A stretch of 64,000 nt of DNA from JAWOLE01 sp963815655 (GTDB lineage: Bacteria; Acidobacteriota; Thermoanaerobaculia; UBA5066; Gp7-AA6). Shown one piece after another: positions 11,452-18,756 of the stretch. Each line of letters starts with the position of its first letter. Position 1 is the first letter of the stretch. Made by a program: the position numbers and the translations under genes. Where the stretch lies: contig CAWFHK010000001.1 in NCBI GenBank assembly GCA_963815655.1, forward strand, positions 1,922,001 to 1,986,000, written 5' to 3'. The notes beneath the pieces are model-generated. The model saw nothing but the letters and a program-made list of their open reading frames with translations. It was not told the origin of the DNA and ran no database searches.

Positions 11452-12029
11452 CGCCGGCGTTCCCGGGCGAGGGCCCGCCGAAACCCGAAGAGCACGGGCG
11501 CGAGCAGGGCCAGGCAGGCGAGCCCGAGCGTCTGTTCCCGCCGCATGGCCTGCCCGAGCGCCTCGAGCCCTGCCGGCCAGGCGCTCGCGAGCTGCGCCAG
11601 CGACCGGGCGCCCGCGCGCAGAAGGGCCAGGAGAGGCGCGAGAGCGGCCGCGGCCAGGCCGGCCTGTTCGCGCGCCGAGACGCCGGGGAGGATCAAGACG
11701 AAGAGACCGGAAACAAAGAGCGCGGCGGCGAGGAGGAACGGACCCCTCCAGAGCGCGAAGGAGAGCCGTTCGCGCCGCGAGAAGGGGCGCAGGCGCACGA
11801 CGACGCCGGCCAGGTCGGCCATCCCGCCGGGCATCGCCGGCGATTCGCCGTCTCGGAGCGCTCCCAGGCCGTCGATCTCCAGCGCAAGACCGGCCGCCTC
11901 GGAGACGGCCTGCCCGCAGGAGGCGCAGACGGACGCGTGCTGCGCCGCGTCCGCGGCGAAGACCGGCGAGGCCCCCGAGGCGATCGCTTCCGCGTCGAGC
12001 GGATCCAATGGACGGGCGCAAGGGTTCAC
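11448..12029 (-). CDS. Anti-sigma factor-like zinc-finger membrane protein
   Basis: 193 residues. The start is GTG, overlapping the sigma factor TGA. Near the N-terminus is an H-x3-C-x2-C cluster (HASVCASC, residues about 31-38), the signature of zinc-binding anti-sigma domains that hold an ECF sigma factor. Three hydrophobic stretches follow (about residues 95-115, 122-140 and 170-188), so the C-terminal part is in the membrane. The order sigma, anti-sigma, membrane protein with GTGA overlaps supports a single regulatory operon. The rest of the sequence has no specific match I recognise. Confidence 0.75.
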   Translation of the reverse strand: MNPCARPLDPLDAEAIASGASPVFAADAAQHASVCASCGQAVSEAAGLALEIDGLGALRDGESPAMPGGMADLAGVVVRLRPFSRRERLSFALWRGPFLLAAALFVSGLFVLILPGVSAREQAGLAAAALAPLLALLRAGARSLAQLASAWPAGLEALGQAMRREQTLGLACLALLAPVLFGFRRALARERRR

Positions 12030-12613
12030 GACAGTTCTCCCGACAACCTTTCCTTCAATACGGCTCTGGCTCGAAAGAGTTTGTTCTTGACCGTGCCCAG
12101 GGGCATCTGCTTGACGTCCGCGATTTCCTCATAGGAAAGCCCGCCAAAGTGCCGCAGGGTAATGAGTTCGCGGAATTCCACCGGCAGGGCTGAGATCGCC
12201 CGCGCGATCGCGCCACCGCGCTCGAGATTGCGCAGCCTCCCATATGGGTCCAGATCGTGACTCTTGTACTCAGGAGAGGACACCTTGCCGTTCGGATCCT
12301 GGACCTCGAGGGGCACCGTCCGGGGACGGCGCTTTCGCAGATGGTCAATCGCCGCGTTGCCGGCGATCCGGAAGAGCCAGGTCGAGAACTTGTAGGCTGG
12401 GTTGTAACGGTCGAGCGCGCCGAAGACCTTCAGGAAGATCTCCTGCGAGAGGTCGAGCGCGTCGTCGCGGTTGCCCACCATCCTGGCGACATGGGCCAGA
12501 ACGCGGGATTGATAGCGCCGCACGAGAAGCTCGAACAGGTCCTCTTCACCCGCCAGGATGCGGCCGACGAGCTCATCGTCGTTGAGACCCTCGCGGTCCT
12601 GGATGTCTTTCAT
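12026..12613 (-). CDS. RNA polymerase sigma factor, ECF subfamily (RpoE-like)
   Basis: 195 residues. Region 2 (about residues 20-90) contains the core-binding and -10 recognition motif DALDLSQEIFLKVFGAL followed by FSTWLFRIAGNAAIDHLRKRR. Region 4 (about 130-185) contains the helix-turn-helix LRHFGGLSYEEIA and TVKNKLFRARAVLKE. There is no region 1.1 or 3, as expected for ECF factors. It directs polymerase to a stress or envelope regulon and is probably held by the downstream anti-sigma protein. The linker between regions 2 and 4 is rather long and charged. It is divergent from gdhA across 174 bp. Confidence 0.95.
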   Translation of the reverse strand: MKDIQDREGLNDDELVGRILAGEEDLFELLVRRYQSRVLAHVARMVGNRDDALDLSQEIFLKVFGALDRYNPAYKFSTWLFRIAGNAAIDHLRKRRPRTVPLEVQDPNGKVSSPEYKSHDLDPYGRLRNLERGGAIARAISALPVEFRELITLRHFGGLSYEEIADVKQMPLGTVKNKLFRARAVLKERLSGELS

Positions 12614-12787
12614 TCATTCTCGAGACCGCTGCGATCGGCCATCGGCTCCGACGCGGCCTTCTCGTTTCAGAGGCTTCTCCATTCCTCCCGGAGAGCCACG
12701 GCCAGCGAGCCCGCTCCGAAGCCGTGCGCTACAATCGCCCCCATTCTATTGGAGCCGGCCGCCGCGGCGGCCACGGAGGAGAGTTCC

Positions 12788-14089
12788 GTGAACCCAGTGG
12801 CCGAACCGCAGTTCCCGACGATCGGCACCCCGCCCCAGGGCGTGGACTCCTCCACCCCCTTCGAGGAGATGATGTCCCGGTTCGACCTGGCCGCGCAGAA
12901 GCTGGGTCTGGACCCCGGCCTCTACAAAGTCCTGCGCGAGCCCGTGCGCGAGACGAAGGTCTCCATTCCGATCGTCATGGACGACGGGCGCATCGAGGTC
13001 TTCATCGGCTATCGCGTTCTGCACAACATCGCGCGCGGTCCCGGCAAGGGGGGCATTCGCTACGACAAGAACGTGACTCTCGACGAGGTCCGGGCGCTCG
13101 CGGCCTGGATGACGTGGAAGTGCGCCGTGGTCAATATCCCCTTCGGCGGGGCGAAGGGGGGCGTCATCTGCGATCCGGGCACGCTCTCCCGGGGCGAGAT
13201 CGAGCGGATCACCCGCCGCTACACGGCCGAGCTCATGGACCAGTTCGGGCCCGAGAAGGACGTGCCCGCCCCCGACATGGGGACGAACCCGCAGACGATG
13301 GCCTGGGTGATGGACACGTTCTCGATGCACGCGCGCCACACCGTGACCTCCTGCGTGACGGGCAAGCCCCTCTCGCTCGGCGGCTCGCGCGGAAGAGTCG
13401 AGGCGACCGGCCGGGGTCTCATGCTGATCTGCCGGGAAGCCGCGCCGTTGCGGGGCCTGACTCTCGCCACGAGCCGCATCGCCGTTCAGGGGTTCGGCAA
13501 CGTCGGGTCGATCGCGGCGCGGATGTGCCACGAGGCGGGCGCCACGGTGATCGGGCTTTCCGACATCGCGGGCGGGATCTGGAACGAAAAGGGGCTCGAC
13601 ATCCCGGCGGTCCTGAAGCACTACGAAAAGAACCGCACCCTCGAGGGCTTCCCCGGCGCGACGAAGATCTCCAACGCGCAGCTGCTGGAGCTCGAGACCG
13701 ACATCCTGATCCCCGCGGCCAATGAGAACCAGATCCGGGGCCGCAACGCCGGCAGCATCCGGGCGAAGATCATCGCCGAGGGAGCCAACGGTCCCACGAC
13801 GCAGCGTGCCGACGAGATCCTCGACCAGCACGGGATCCTTGTCGTCCCGGACATCCTCGCCAACGCCGGCGGAGTGACCGTCTCCTACTTCGAGTGGGTG
13901 CAGGACCGCGCCGGTTTCTTCTGGCGCGAGCAGGAGGTCAACGAGCGCCTGGAGGACATCCTGGTGCAGTCCTTCAAGGACGTGGCCGGAATGGCGGAGA
14001 AATACAACGTCAGCTTCCGCATCGCCGCGTACATGCTCGGAATCTCCCGCGTCGCCCACGACACGATGGTGAGGGGGCTCTACGCCTGA
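12788..14089 (+). CDS. gdhA: Glutamate dehydrogenase (Glu/Leu/Phe/Val dehydrogenase family)
   Basis: Interconverts glutamate and 2-oxoglutarate plus ammonia. Predicted 433 residues from a GTG at 12788 with a GGAGGAGAG ribosome site just upstream. The frame is open further upstream, but the family N-terminus starts here. Motifs: GPGKGGIRY, catalytic Lys in AAWMTWKCAVVNIPFGGAKGG, PAPDMGTNPQTMAW, the dinucleotide loop QGFGNVGSIAA, and PAANENQI. The hexameric GDH of about 420-430 residues is the family's usual size. A possible -10 box TACAAT lies at 12730-12735 without a convincing -35. The gene is divergent from the ECF operon. Confidence 0.95.
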   Translation: MNPVAEPQFPTIGTPPQGVDSSTPFEEMMSRFDLAAQKLGLDPGLYKVLREPVRETKVSIPIVMDDGRIEVFIGYRVLHNIARGPGKGGIRYDKNVTLDEVRALAAWMTWKCAVVNIPFGGAKGGVICDPGTLSRGEIERITRRYTAELMDQFGPEKDVPAPDMGTNPQTMAWVMDTFSMHARHTVTSCVTGKPLSLGGSRGRVEATGRGLMLICREAAPLRGLTLATSRIAVQGFGNVGSIAARMCHEAGATVIGLSDIAGGIWNEKGLDIPAVLKHYEKNRTLEGFPGATKISNAQLLELETDILIPAANENQIRGRNAGSIRAKIIAEGANGPTTQRADEILDQHGILVVPDILANAGGVTVSYFEWVQDRAGFFWREQEVNERLEDILVQSFKDVAGMAEKYNVSFRIAAYMLGISRVAHDTMVRGLYA

Positions 14090-14092
14090 GGG

Positions 14093-14159
14093 GTCCAAAG
14101 TCTAAGGTCGGAGACCTCGCCCCGGGACGTTAGACCCTGGACATTCGACTTTAGACTTC
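14093..14159. repeat. Heptad-repeat inverted array 3 (GTCNNNN words), between convergent genes
   Basis: Left arm from 14093: GTCCAAA, GTCTAAG, GTCGGAG. The right arm read on the minus strand gives GTCTAAA, GTCGAAT, GTCCAGG, GTCTAAC, GTCCCGG. The arms face each other and can pair. The array fills the gap between gdhA (+) and the DciA-like gene (-), a place where a bidirectional terminator would be expected. Confidence 0.85.
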
Positions 14160-14160
14160 T

Positions 14161-14454
14161 TCATTTCAGGAACACCTTCGGCTTGATTTCGGGGACCTCG
14201 TAGGCGAGCTTGCGCTCGAGCTCCGGCAGAGTCGCCTGGACCGGCTTTCTCCAGGCGGGATCGAGGAGCCGGAGGGTCAGCCGCCTGCCGGTGAGATCCA
14301 CGGGCTCGATCTTCCTGGCGAGCGGCTCTCCGACGATCCGGTCCCACCGGGCCCGGATCCAGAGAAGCGCGTCGTCGCCCCTGGCCATCCGCCGCAGAAG
14401 GCCGTCGCTCGCCGAGTCCAGGCGCGTCAGGGAGAGCGGCTTGCGACTCCTCAC
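14161..14454 (-). CDS. DUF721 / DciA-like protein
   Basis: 97 residues from a GTG that overlaps the stop of the 2-hydroxyacid dehydrogenase gene (GTGA). The conserved DUF721 core is visible: LWIRARWDRIVGEPLARKIEPVDLTGRRLTLRL split around the Trp, followed by DPAWRKPVQATLPELERKL. In bacteria lacking DnaC-type loaders, DciA proteins assist replicative helicase loading. The protein is near the short end of the family. Coupling to a metabolic gene is not informative about function. The 3' end faces heptad array 3. Confidence 0.75.
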   Translation of the reverse strand: MRSRKPLSLTRLDSASDGLLRRMARGDDALLWIRARWDRIVGEPLARKIEPVDLTGRRLTLRLLDPAWRKPVQATLPELERKLAYEVPEIKPKVFLK

Positions 14455-15434
14455 GGCTCGACCCTCAGGCGTTCCCGGCTCGATTCGGGCGGCACGGCCC
14501 GAACGGGCTTCTCGCCGGTGAGAACGCGCCGGACGTCCTCGACCACCATCCGCGCCATCTCCCGGCGGGTCTCGTGCGTCGCGCTCCCGGCATGGGGCAT
14601 CAGGACCACGCGGTCGCTCTCGAGCAGCGCCGGCGCGACCCTGGGCTCGTTCTCGTACACGTCGAGTCCCGCGCCCGCCAGAGGCCCCCGCTCGAGGGCC
14701 CGCGCGAGCGCCGCCTCTTCCACGATCGCGCCCCGCGAGGTGTTCAGGAGGCAGCTTCCCGGCTTCATCCTGGCGAACGTCTCGTCGTTGAAGAGATGCC
14801 GGGTCTCGTCGTTCAGGGGGAGGTGGATGGACACGACGTCGCAGCGCCGCAGCAGCTCCTCGAAGGAGACGCGCGGGGGATCGTCGGGGTCCCCTTCGTC
14901 GCGCGGCGATCGGCCGCAGGCGATGACCGTCATTCCGAACGCCCGTGCCCGTTTCGCCACCGCCCGGCCGATGCGGCCCGGCCCGAGCACCCCGAAGGCC
15001 TTGCCTTTCAGATCCGAACCGAGCAGGAGCTGGGGGTCCCACCCCTGGAAGCCCCCCGTCCGGACCAGCCGGTCCCCTTCGACGATCCGCCGGGCGAGCG
15101 AGAGCAGCAGCGCCATCGTCAGGTCGGCCGTCGCGTCGGTCAGCACGTTGGGCGTATTGGTGACGACGATCCCGAGGGCGGCCGCCGCCACGCGGTCGAT
15201 GTTGTCCACGCCGACGCCGTACTGGCTGACGATCTTCAGTTTCCTGCCCGCCCGGAGGACGGTCTCGGTCACCGGGTCGCTCACGAGCGTGATGAGGGCG
15301 TCGGCATCCGAGACCTCGGCCGCGAGCTGCGCTTCGCTCGGCCGGTAGGTGAGCACCCGCACCTCGAAATCCGGCTCGAGCGTCGCCAGCGCGGGCTCCG
15401 GCAGGGCGCGCGTCACGATCACAACGCCGCTCAA
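14451..15434 (-). CDS. D-isomer-specific 2-hydroxyacid dehydrogenase (glyoxylate/hydroxypyruvate reductase type)
   Basis: 327 residues. Rossmann motif GVLGPGRIGRAVAKRA, catalytic Arg in LLNTSRGAIVEEAAL, Glu in DVYENEPRV, and catalytic His in LMPHAGSATHETRREMA. The N-terminal part has the family pattern QYGVGVDNIDRVAAAALGI. Most likely reduces glyoxylate or hydroxypyruvate, or acts on a related 2-keto acid; substrate cannot be fixed from sequence. Typical second-motif GLGxIG is replaced by GPGRIG, which is tolerated. It is the first gene of a pair with the DciA-like gene. Confidence 0.9.
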   Translation of the reverse strand: MSGVVIVTRALPEPALATLEPDFEVRVLTYRPSEAQLAAEVSDADALITLVSDPVTETVLRAGRKLKIVSQYGVGVDNIDRVAAAALGIVVTNTPNVLTDATADLTMALLLSLARRIVEGDRLVRTGGFQGWDPQLLLGSDLKGKAFGVLGPGRIGRAVAKRARAFGMTVIACGRSPRDEGDPDDPPRVSFEELLRRCDVVSIHLPLNDETRHLFNDETFARMKPGSCLLNTSRGAIVEEAALARALERGPLAGAGLDVYENEPRVAPALLESDRVVLMPHAGSATHETRREMARMVVEDVRRVLTGEKPVRAVPPESSRERLRVEP

Positions 15435-15551
15435 AGCAACTCCTCTCCCTCGACTCTTGAAATCATGAAATCGTTCCCGGAAGATCCGGAGCCGAGTCTA
15501 GCATTCACGAGCCGCACACACCTGGCCCGGCGGCGCGGGAGAGACGGGGCC

Positions 15552-15716
15552 TCAGCGCGCGGTTCTCTCGAGCCGGCGCCCCAGGAAAAAGACTGCCGCG
15601 CCGGCGACGAGCAACGCGAGCTCGAGACGGATGTTCCCGCCGAGCACGCCGCTGAAGAATCCCACGCCGGTCACGACCAGACCCAGAAGCTCCAGGGCGC
15701 GAGCGGCCGCGTGCAT
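15552..15716 (-). CDS. Small two-segment membrane protein
   Basis: A 54-residue reading frame directly downstream of the HEAT-cyclophilin gene, 18 bp after its stop, on the same strand. Two hydrophobic segments (residues about 9-26 and 31-46) are separated by a short GGN turn, and the C-terminus is basic (GRRLERTAR). The ATG at 15716 has no strong ribosome site. The amphipathic layout and position in an operon argue for a real small membrane protein, but there is no family match I can name. Confidence 0.5.
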   Translation of the reverse strand: MHAAARALELLGLVVTGVGFFSGVLGGNIRLELALLVAGAAVFFLGRRLERTAR

Positions 15717-15734
15717 CGGCGTTTCAATCGCGGC

Positions 15735-17786
15735 TCATGGCGCGTCCGAGACGGTCACCTTCCGGATAAGGTCTCCCTGTTCGATCCCTTCGACGGTTTC
15801 CTGCCCCGCCACGACCTGGCCGAAGACAGTGTAGAGCCCGTTCAGGTGCGGCTGCGGAGATTGCGTCACGAACCACTGGCTCCCCCCGGTATCGGGGCCA
15901 GCCAGGGCCACGCCGACGGTGCCGCGCGCGTAGGGCAACGGATCGAGCTCGTCGCGGATCTCGTAACCGGGCCCGCCGTTGCCGGTGCCCGTGGGATCTC
16001 CGTCCTGGATCACGAAGTTGGGCACGACGCGGTGGATCGCGACGCCGTCGAAGTAGTTCGCGCGGGCGAGCTTGACGAAGTTCGCGACCGTCAGGGGCGC
16101 GTCGCGTCCCGCCAGCCGGATGACGAACTCCCCGCGCGCCGTCTCGACGCGCGCTTGCAGGGGACGATGGGCCTCGGAGAGGAGAGCCGCGTAGTCCGTC
16201 GCGGTCCGGCCCGTCTTGTACTCGGGGGCCGGCAGGGCGGCCCGGTCGGCCCGGAACGACAGAATCAGCGACCGCCGCGCCAGCCGCGCGACGAGCGTCT
16301 TGCCCCGATGATAGGCGGACTCGACGATCGCGCGGGCCGCGGGGTCCATCCGGAGCTTCTCGCAGACGCCGATGACGGCGATCGCCACGTCGGGCGACGG
16401 ATCGGCCTGCGAGCGCGTCAGTGCGTCCGCGGCGAGCGGAAGGACCGAGGCGTCGGCGAGAAGGCCCAGGGCATCCACGGCGGCCGCGCGGACACCCGGG
16501 TCGGCGTCGGTCAGGGCCGAGTTGACGAGCGCGCGGCTCTCCCGGATGGCGTCGGGTGTCTTCAGGCTTACGAGGACCGCCAGCCGCACCGCCGGGTCCC
16601 TGTCCGCCGCGAGCCGCTCGCGGTAGGGCTTCGCCTGGGCGGCCGTCAGGAAGGCCAGCGACTCCGCCGCCGTGGCCCGGAGCGACCGCTCCGGGGAGAA
16701 CGCGGCGGCCTCGAGGGCGTCCCGGGCGCGGTCCCGGAGCGCCGCGACGACCGAGACGATCGCCACCTGGCGGCGGCGCCCTTCGCCCGTCAGCGCGATG
16801 GACCAGAGGCGCTGGCGAATCTCGCGGTTCGTCGCCTCGAACTGGCGCAGAACCACCAGCGCGGAGACGGCCAGATTGGGATTGGCGTCGCCTGCCAGGG
16901 CCAGGATGCGAGCCTTCCGGTCTTCCGCCACGACGGCGCCCGGGTTCTTCTCGAGGATCGCTTCGAGCGCGACCAGGGCGTTGACCTCCACCGGGGCCCG
17001 GCCGCTGTCCAGCGCGGCGGCGAGCGGCGGAATCGAGTCCTTCAGCGCGAGCACGCCCAGGCCGCGCGCGGCCATGGCCGCAGCGTACGGATCGCTGTCG
17101 GAGAGCGCCGCCGTCAATGCCCCCGCCGCCATCGCGATCGGCTTTCGGGAGAGAGCATAGAGGGCGCCGAAGCGCACCCGGGCGTCCGCGTCGGCCGCGT
17201 ACTTCAGGGCGGCCGACACGCTCGCCGAGTCGGCGAACCTCCAGAGCGACTGCAGCATCGAGGCCCGGGGCTCGGGAGCCGGCGCGCCGGGAATGGCCGC
17301 GATGAGGGCGTCCTCGCCATCGCCGCGCCCCAGAGACCCGACGGCCCTCGCGGCGGCGACGGCGACCGAGGCGTCCGTGTCGGAAAGAAGCGGCAGGAGG
17401 TCCGATGTCGCCCCGGGATCCCCGAGGAGCTGGCAACCGAAGGCCGCCATCGCACGGACCGGCGCCGACCTGTCGGACAGGAGCGGGCGCAGAAGCGGGC
17501 CGCCCCGGTCGTCGCCGATCCGGCCGGCCGCGAGAGCCGCGCGGGCCCGGATCGCGGGGTCCGGCGCGGCCGCGGCGGAAGCGAGCACGCCTTGATCGAA
17601 GGCGCGACGGTCCTCGATCTCGACGAGCGCCGTCTCGGCTTCTTCGAACGAGGCGAAACGGGTCGAGACGACCGGCGGCGCCCCCGGGGCCGCCGCTCCC
17701 CCCGGAGCGGGAGGCGAGCCGCCGGCACACCTCAAGGCCGAAAAAACCAGCCCAACCGCGACGAACCTCCAGCAAGTCTCCCTCAT
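15735..17786 (-). CDS. Lipoprotein with HEAT repeats and C-terminal cyclophilin peptidyl-prolyl isomerase
   Basis: Predicted 683 residues. The ATG at 17786 is chosen because it gives a clean lipoprotein signal (MRETCWRFVAVGLVFSALRC, lipobox ending at Cys20); a GTG 24 nt upstream is possible. Residues about 60-510 are HEAT-like repeats (for example AARAVGSLGRGDGEDALIAAI, ALGLLADASVLPLAADAL), forming a curved solenoid. The last 150 residues are a cyclophilin domain: VANFVKLARANYFDG, HRVVPNFVIQDGDPTGTG, SQWFVTQSPQPHLNGLYTVFGQV. Catalytic Arg of FHR is kept as IHRVV. The domain order suggests a periplasmic folding helper with a protein-docking platform. Confidence 0.9.
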   Translation of the reverse strand: MRETCWRFVAVGLVFSALRCAGGSPPAPGGAAAPGAPPVVSTRFASFEEAETALVEIEDRRAFDQGVLASAAAAPDPAIRARAALAAGRIGDDRGGPLLRPLLSDRSAPVRAMAAFGCQLLGDPGATSDLLPLLSDTDASVAVAAARAVGSLGRGDGEDALIAAIPGAPAPEPRASMLQSLWRFADSASVSAALKYAADADARVRFGALYALSRKPIAMAAGALTAALSDSDPYAAAMAARGLGVLALKDSIPPLAAALDSGRAPVEVNALVALEAILEKNPGAVVAEDRKARILALAGDANPNLAVSALVVLRQFEATNREIRQRLWSIALTGEGRRRQVAIVSVVAALRDRARDALEAAAFSPERSLRATAAESLAFLTAAQAKPYRERLAADRDPAVRLAVLVSLKTPDAIRESRALVNSALTDADPGVRAAAVDALGLLADASVLPLAADALTRSQADPSPDVAIAVIGVCEKLRMDPAARAIVESAYHRGKTLVARLARRSLILSFRADRAALPAPEYKTGRTATDYAALLSEAHRPLQARVETARGEFVIRLAGRDAPLTVANFVKLARANYFDGVAIHRVVPNFVIQDGDPTGTGNGGPGYEIRDELDPLPYARGTVGVALAGPDTGGSQWFVTQSPQPHLNGLYTVFGQVVAGQETVEGIEQGDLIRKVTVSDAP

Positions 17787-17834
17787 CACGCGTTCCTTTC
17801 CTTGAATCACACGAACGTGGCGCGATTATATGGG

Positions 17835-17862
17835 TCCGGACCTGGAATCTGGAATCTCTGTC
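17835..17862. repeat. Short heptad-repeat array 4 (CTGGAAT words)
   Basis: Four 7-bp units: TCCGGAC, CTGGAAT, CTGGAAT, CTCTGTC. It ends exactly at the stop codon of the metallophosphoesterase gene. It is the smallest and least certain member of the series and has no clear second arm. Confidence 0.5.
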
Positions 17863-18606
17863 TCAGGCGCCGATGAGCAGCCGGTCTCCGAGCATGCCGG
17901 GCAGCCCGGCCCGCCGGATCTTCTGACGCGTCCTCTCCACGTCGTACGCCACGCGCTCGAAGAAGACCGCTCGTTTCCGCGCGTCGTAGATCGCGAAGGA
18001 AGCATCGGGATTGCGGTCCCGCGGCTGGCCGACGGAGCCGGGGTTGATCAGGTACCGGCGCCCCTCCTCGAGCCGGCGCGTCAGCCGGTCCCCGTACACG
18101 ACCTCGACGCGGATGCCGTGCGGCTCGAGCGTGAAAATCGAGGGGATGTGGCTGTGCCCGAAGAAGCAGATCGCCGAGCGAAAACCGTGGAAGTTCAGGA
18201 AGGCATCGCGGTCGGAGAAGATGTAGGCGTCCTCGTCGCGCGGGGAGCCGTGGCAGATCTCGAAGGACCCGTCCACCGCGAGGGGACCGAGCGGGAGCGC
18301 GGCGAGGAACTCCCGGTTGCGCCGGGAGAGCGCCGCTTCCGTCCAGCGCGCCGCTTCCAGGGCCACGGGATTGAAGAGATTTCCGTCGTCGAGCCCGCAG
18401 ACGACCTTGTCGTGGTTGCCCCGGATCAGCACCTTGCGCTTTCGGATGCGGCGCAGGCGGTCCAGGACGGCGTTGGGCTCCGCGCCGTAGCCGACGAAGT
18501 CCCCGAGGATGACGACCCGGTCGAACCCCCGCCGCCGCGCCCGCGCGAGCACCGCTGCGAGAGCCTCGTCGTTGGAGTGGATGTCGGACAGCAGCAGGTA
18601 GCGCAT
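17863..18606 (-). CDS. Metallophosphoesterase (YfcE/Ap4A phosphatase-like)
   Basis: 247 residues of the calcineurin-like superfamily. Metal ligands are clear: D-x-H in LLSDIHSNDEAL, GDFVGYG, the GNHD box in RGNHDKVVCG, CHGSPRDED, and GHSHIPSIF near the middle, then the GSVGQPRD motif. Compared with phage lambda phosphatases the pattern is that of bacterial YmdB/YfcE-type enzymes acting on small phosphodiesters or nucleotides. The substrate is unknown. The start is an ATG eight bases from a 143-bp inverted-repeat element that occupies the whole upstream gap. Confidence 0.88.
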   Translation of the reverse strand: MRYLLLSDIHSNDEALAAVLARARRRGFDRVVILGDFVGYGAEPNAVLDRLRRIRKRKVLIRGNHDKVVCGLDDGNLFNPVALEAARWTEAALSRRNREFLAALPLGPLAVDGSFEICHGSPRDEDAYIFSDRDAFLNFHGFRSAICFFGHSHIPSIFTLEPHGIRVEVVYGDRLTRRLEEGRRYLINPGSVGQPRDRNPDASFAIYDARKRAVFFERVAYDVERTRQKIRRAGLPGMLGDRLLIGA

Positions 18607-18613
18607 CGCTCAA

Positions 18614-18756
18614 CCCGCATTATTCATGAACCACTCAGGCCGCCGCTCCGATCGCGGACAACGTGTTCCCGGCGGTTCCATCGAGGAAGTGCCACAAGAA
18701 GACTTCCTCTCAACGAAATGCGCGCGTTTCGGCCGGGTGTCCATGAATAATCCGGG
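18614..18756. mobile_element. 143-bp MITE-like element with 18-bp terminal inverted repeats
   Basis: Left end 18614-18631 reads CCCGCATTATTCATGAAC; the right end 18739-18756, read on the minus strand, is CCCGGATTATTCATGGAC. That is 16 of 18 matches. The interior (about 107 bp) has no credible reading frame. The element fills the gap between the metallophosphoesterase start and the stop codon of the ThiE-AroK gene. No clear target duplication is visible. The size and terminal repeats suggest a non-autonomous element moved by a transposase encoded elsewhere. Confidence 0.6.

Noticed and set aside
12707..12735. Sigma-70 promoter for gdhA
   Set aside because: TACAAT looks like a -10 box but no -35 hexamer lies at the right distance.
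12614..12787. A tRNA or small RNA gene in the sigma/gdhA divergent gap
   Set aside because: No cloverleaf, GTTC loop or CCA-like end was found; it looks like a promoter region.
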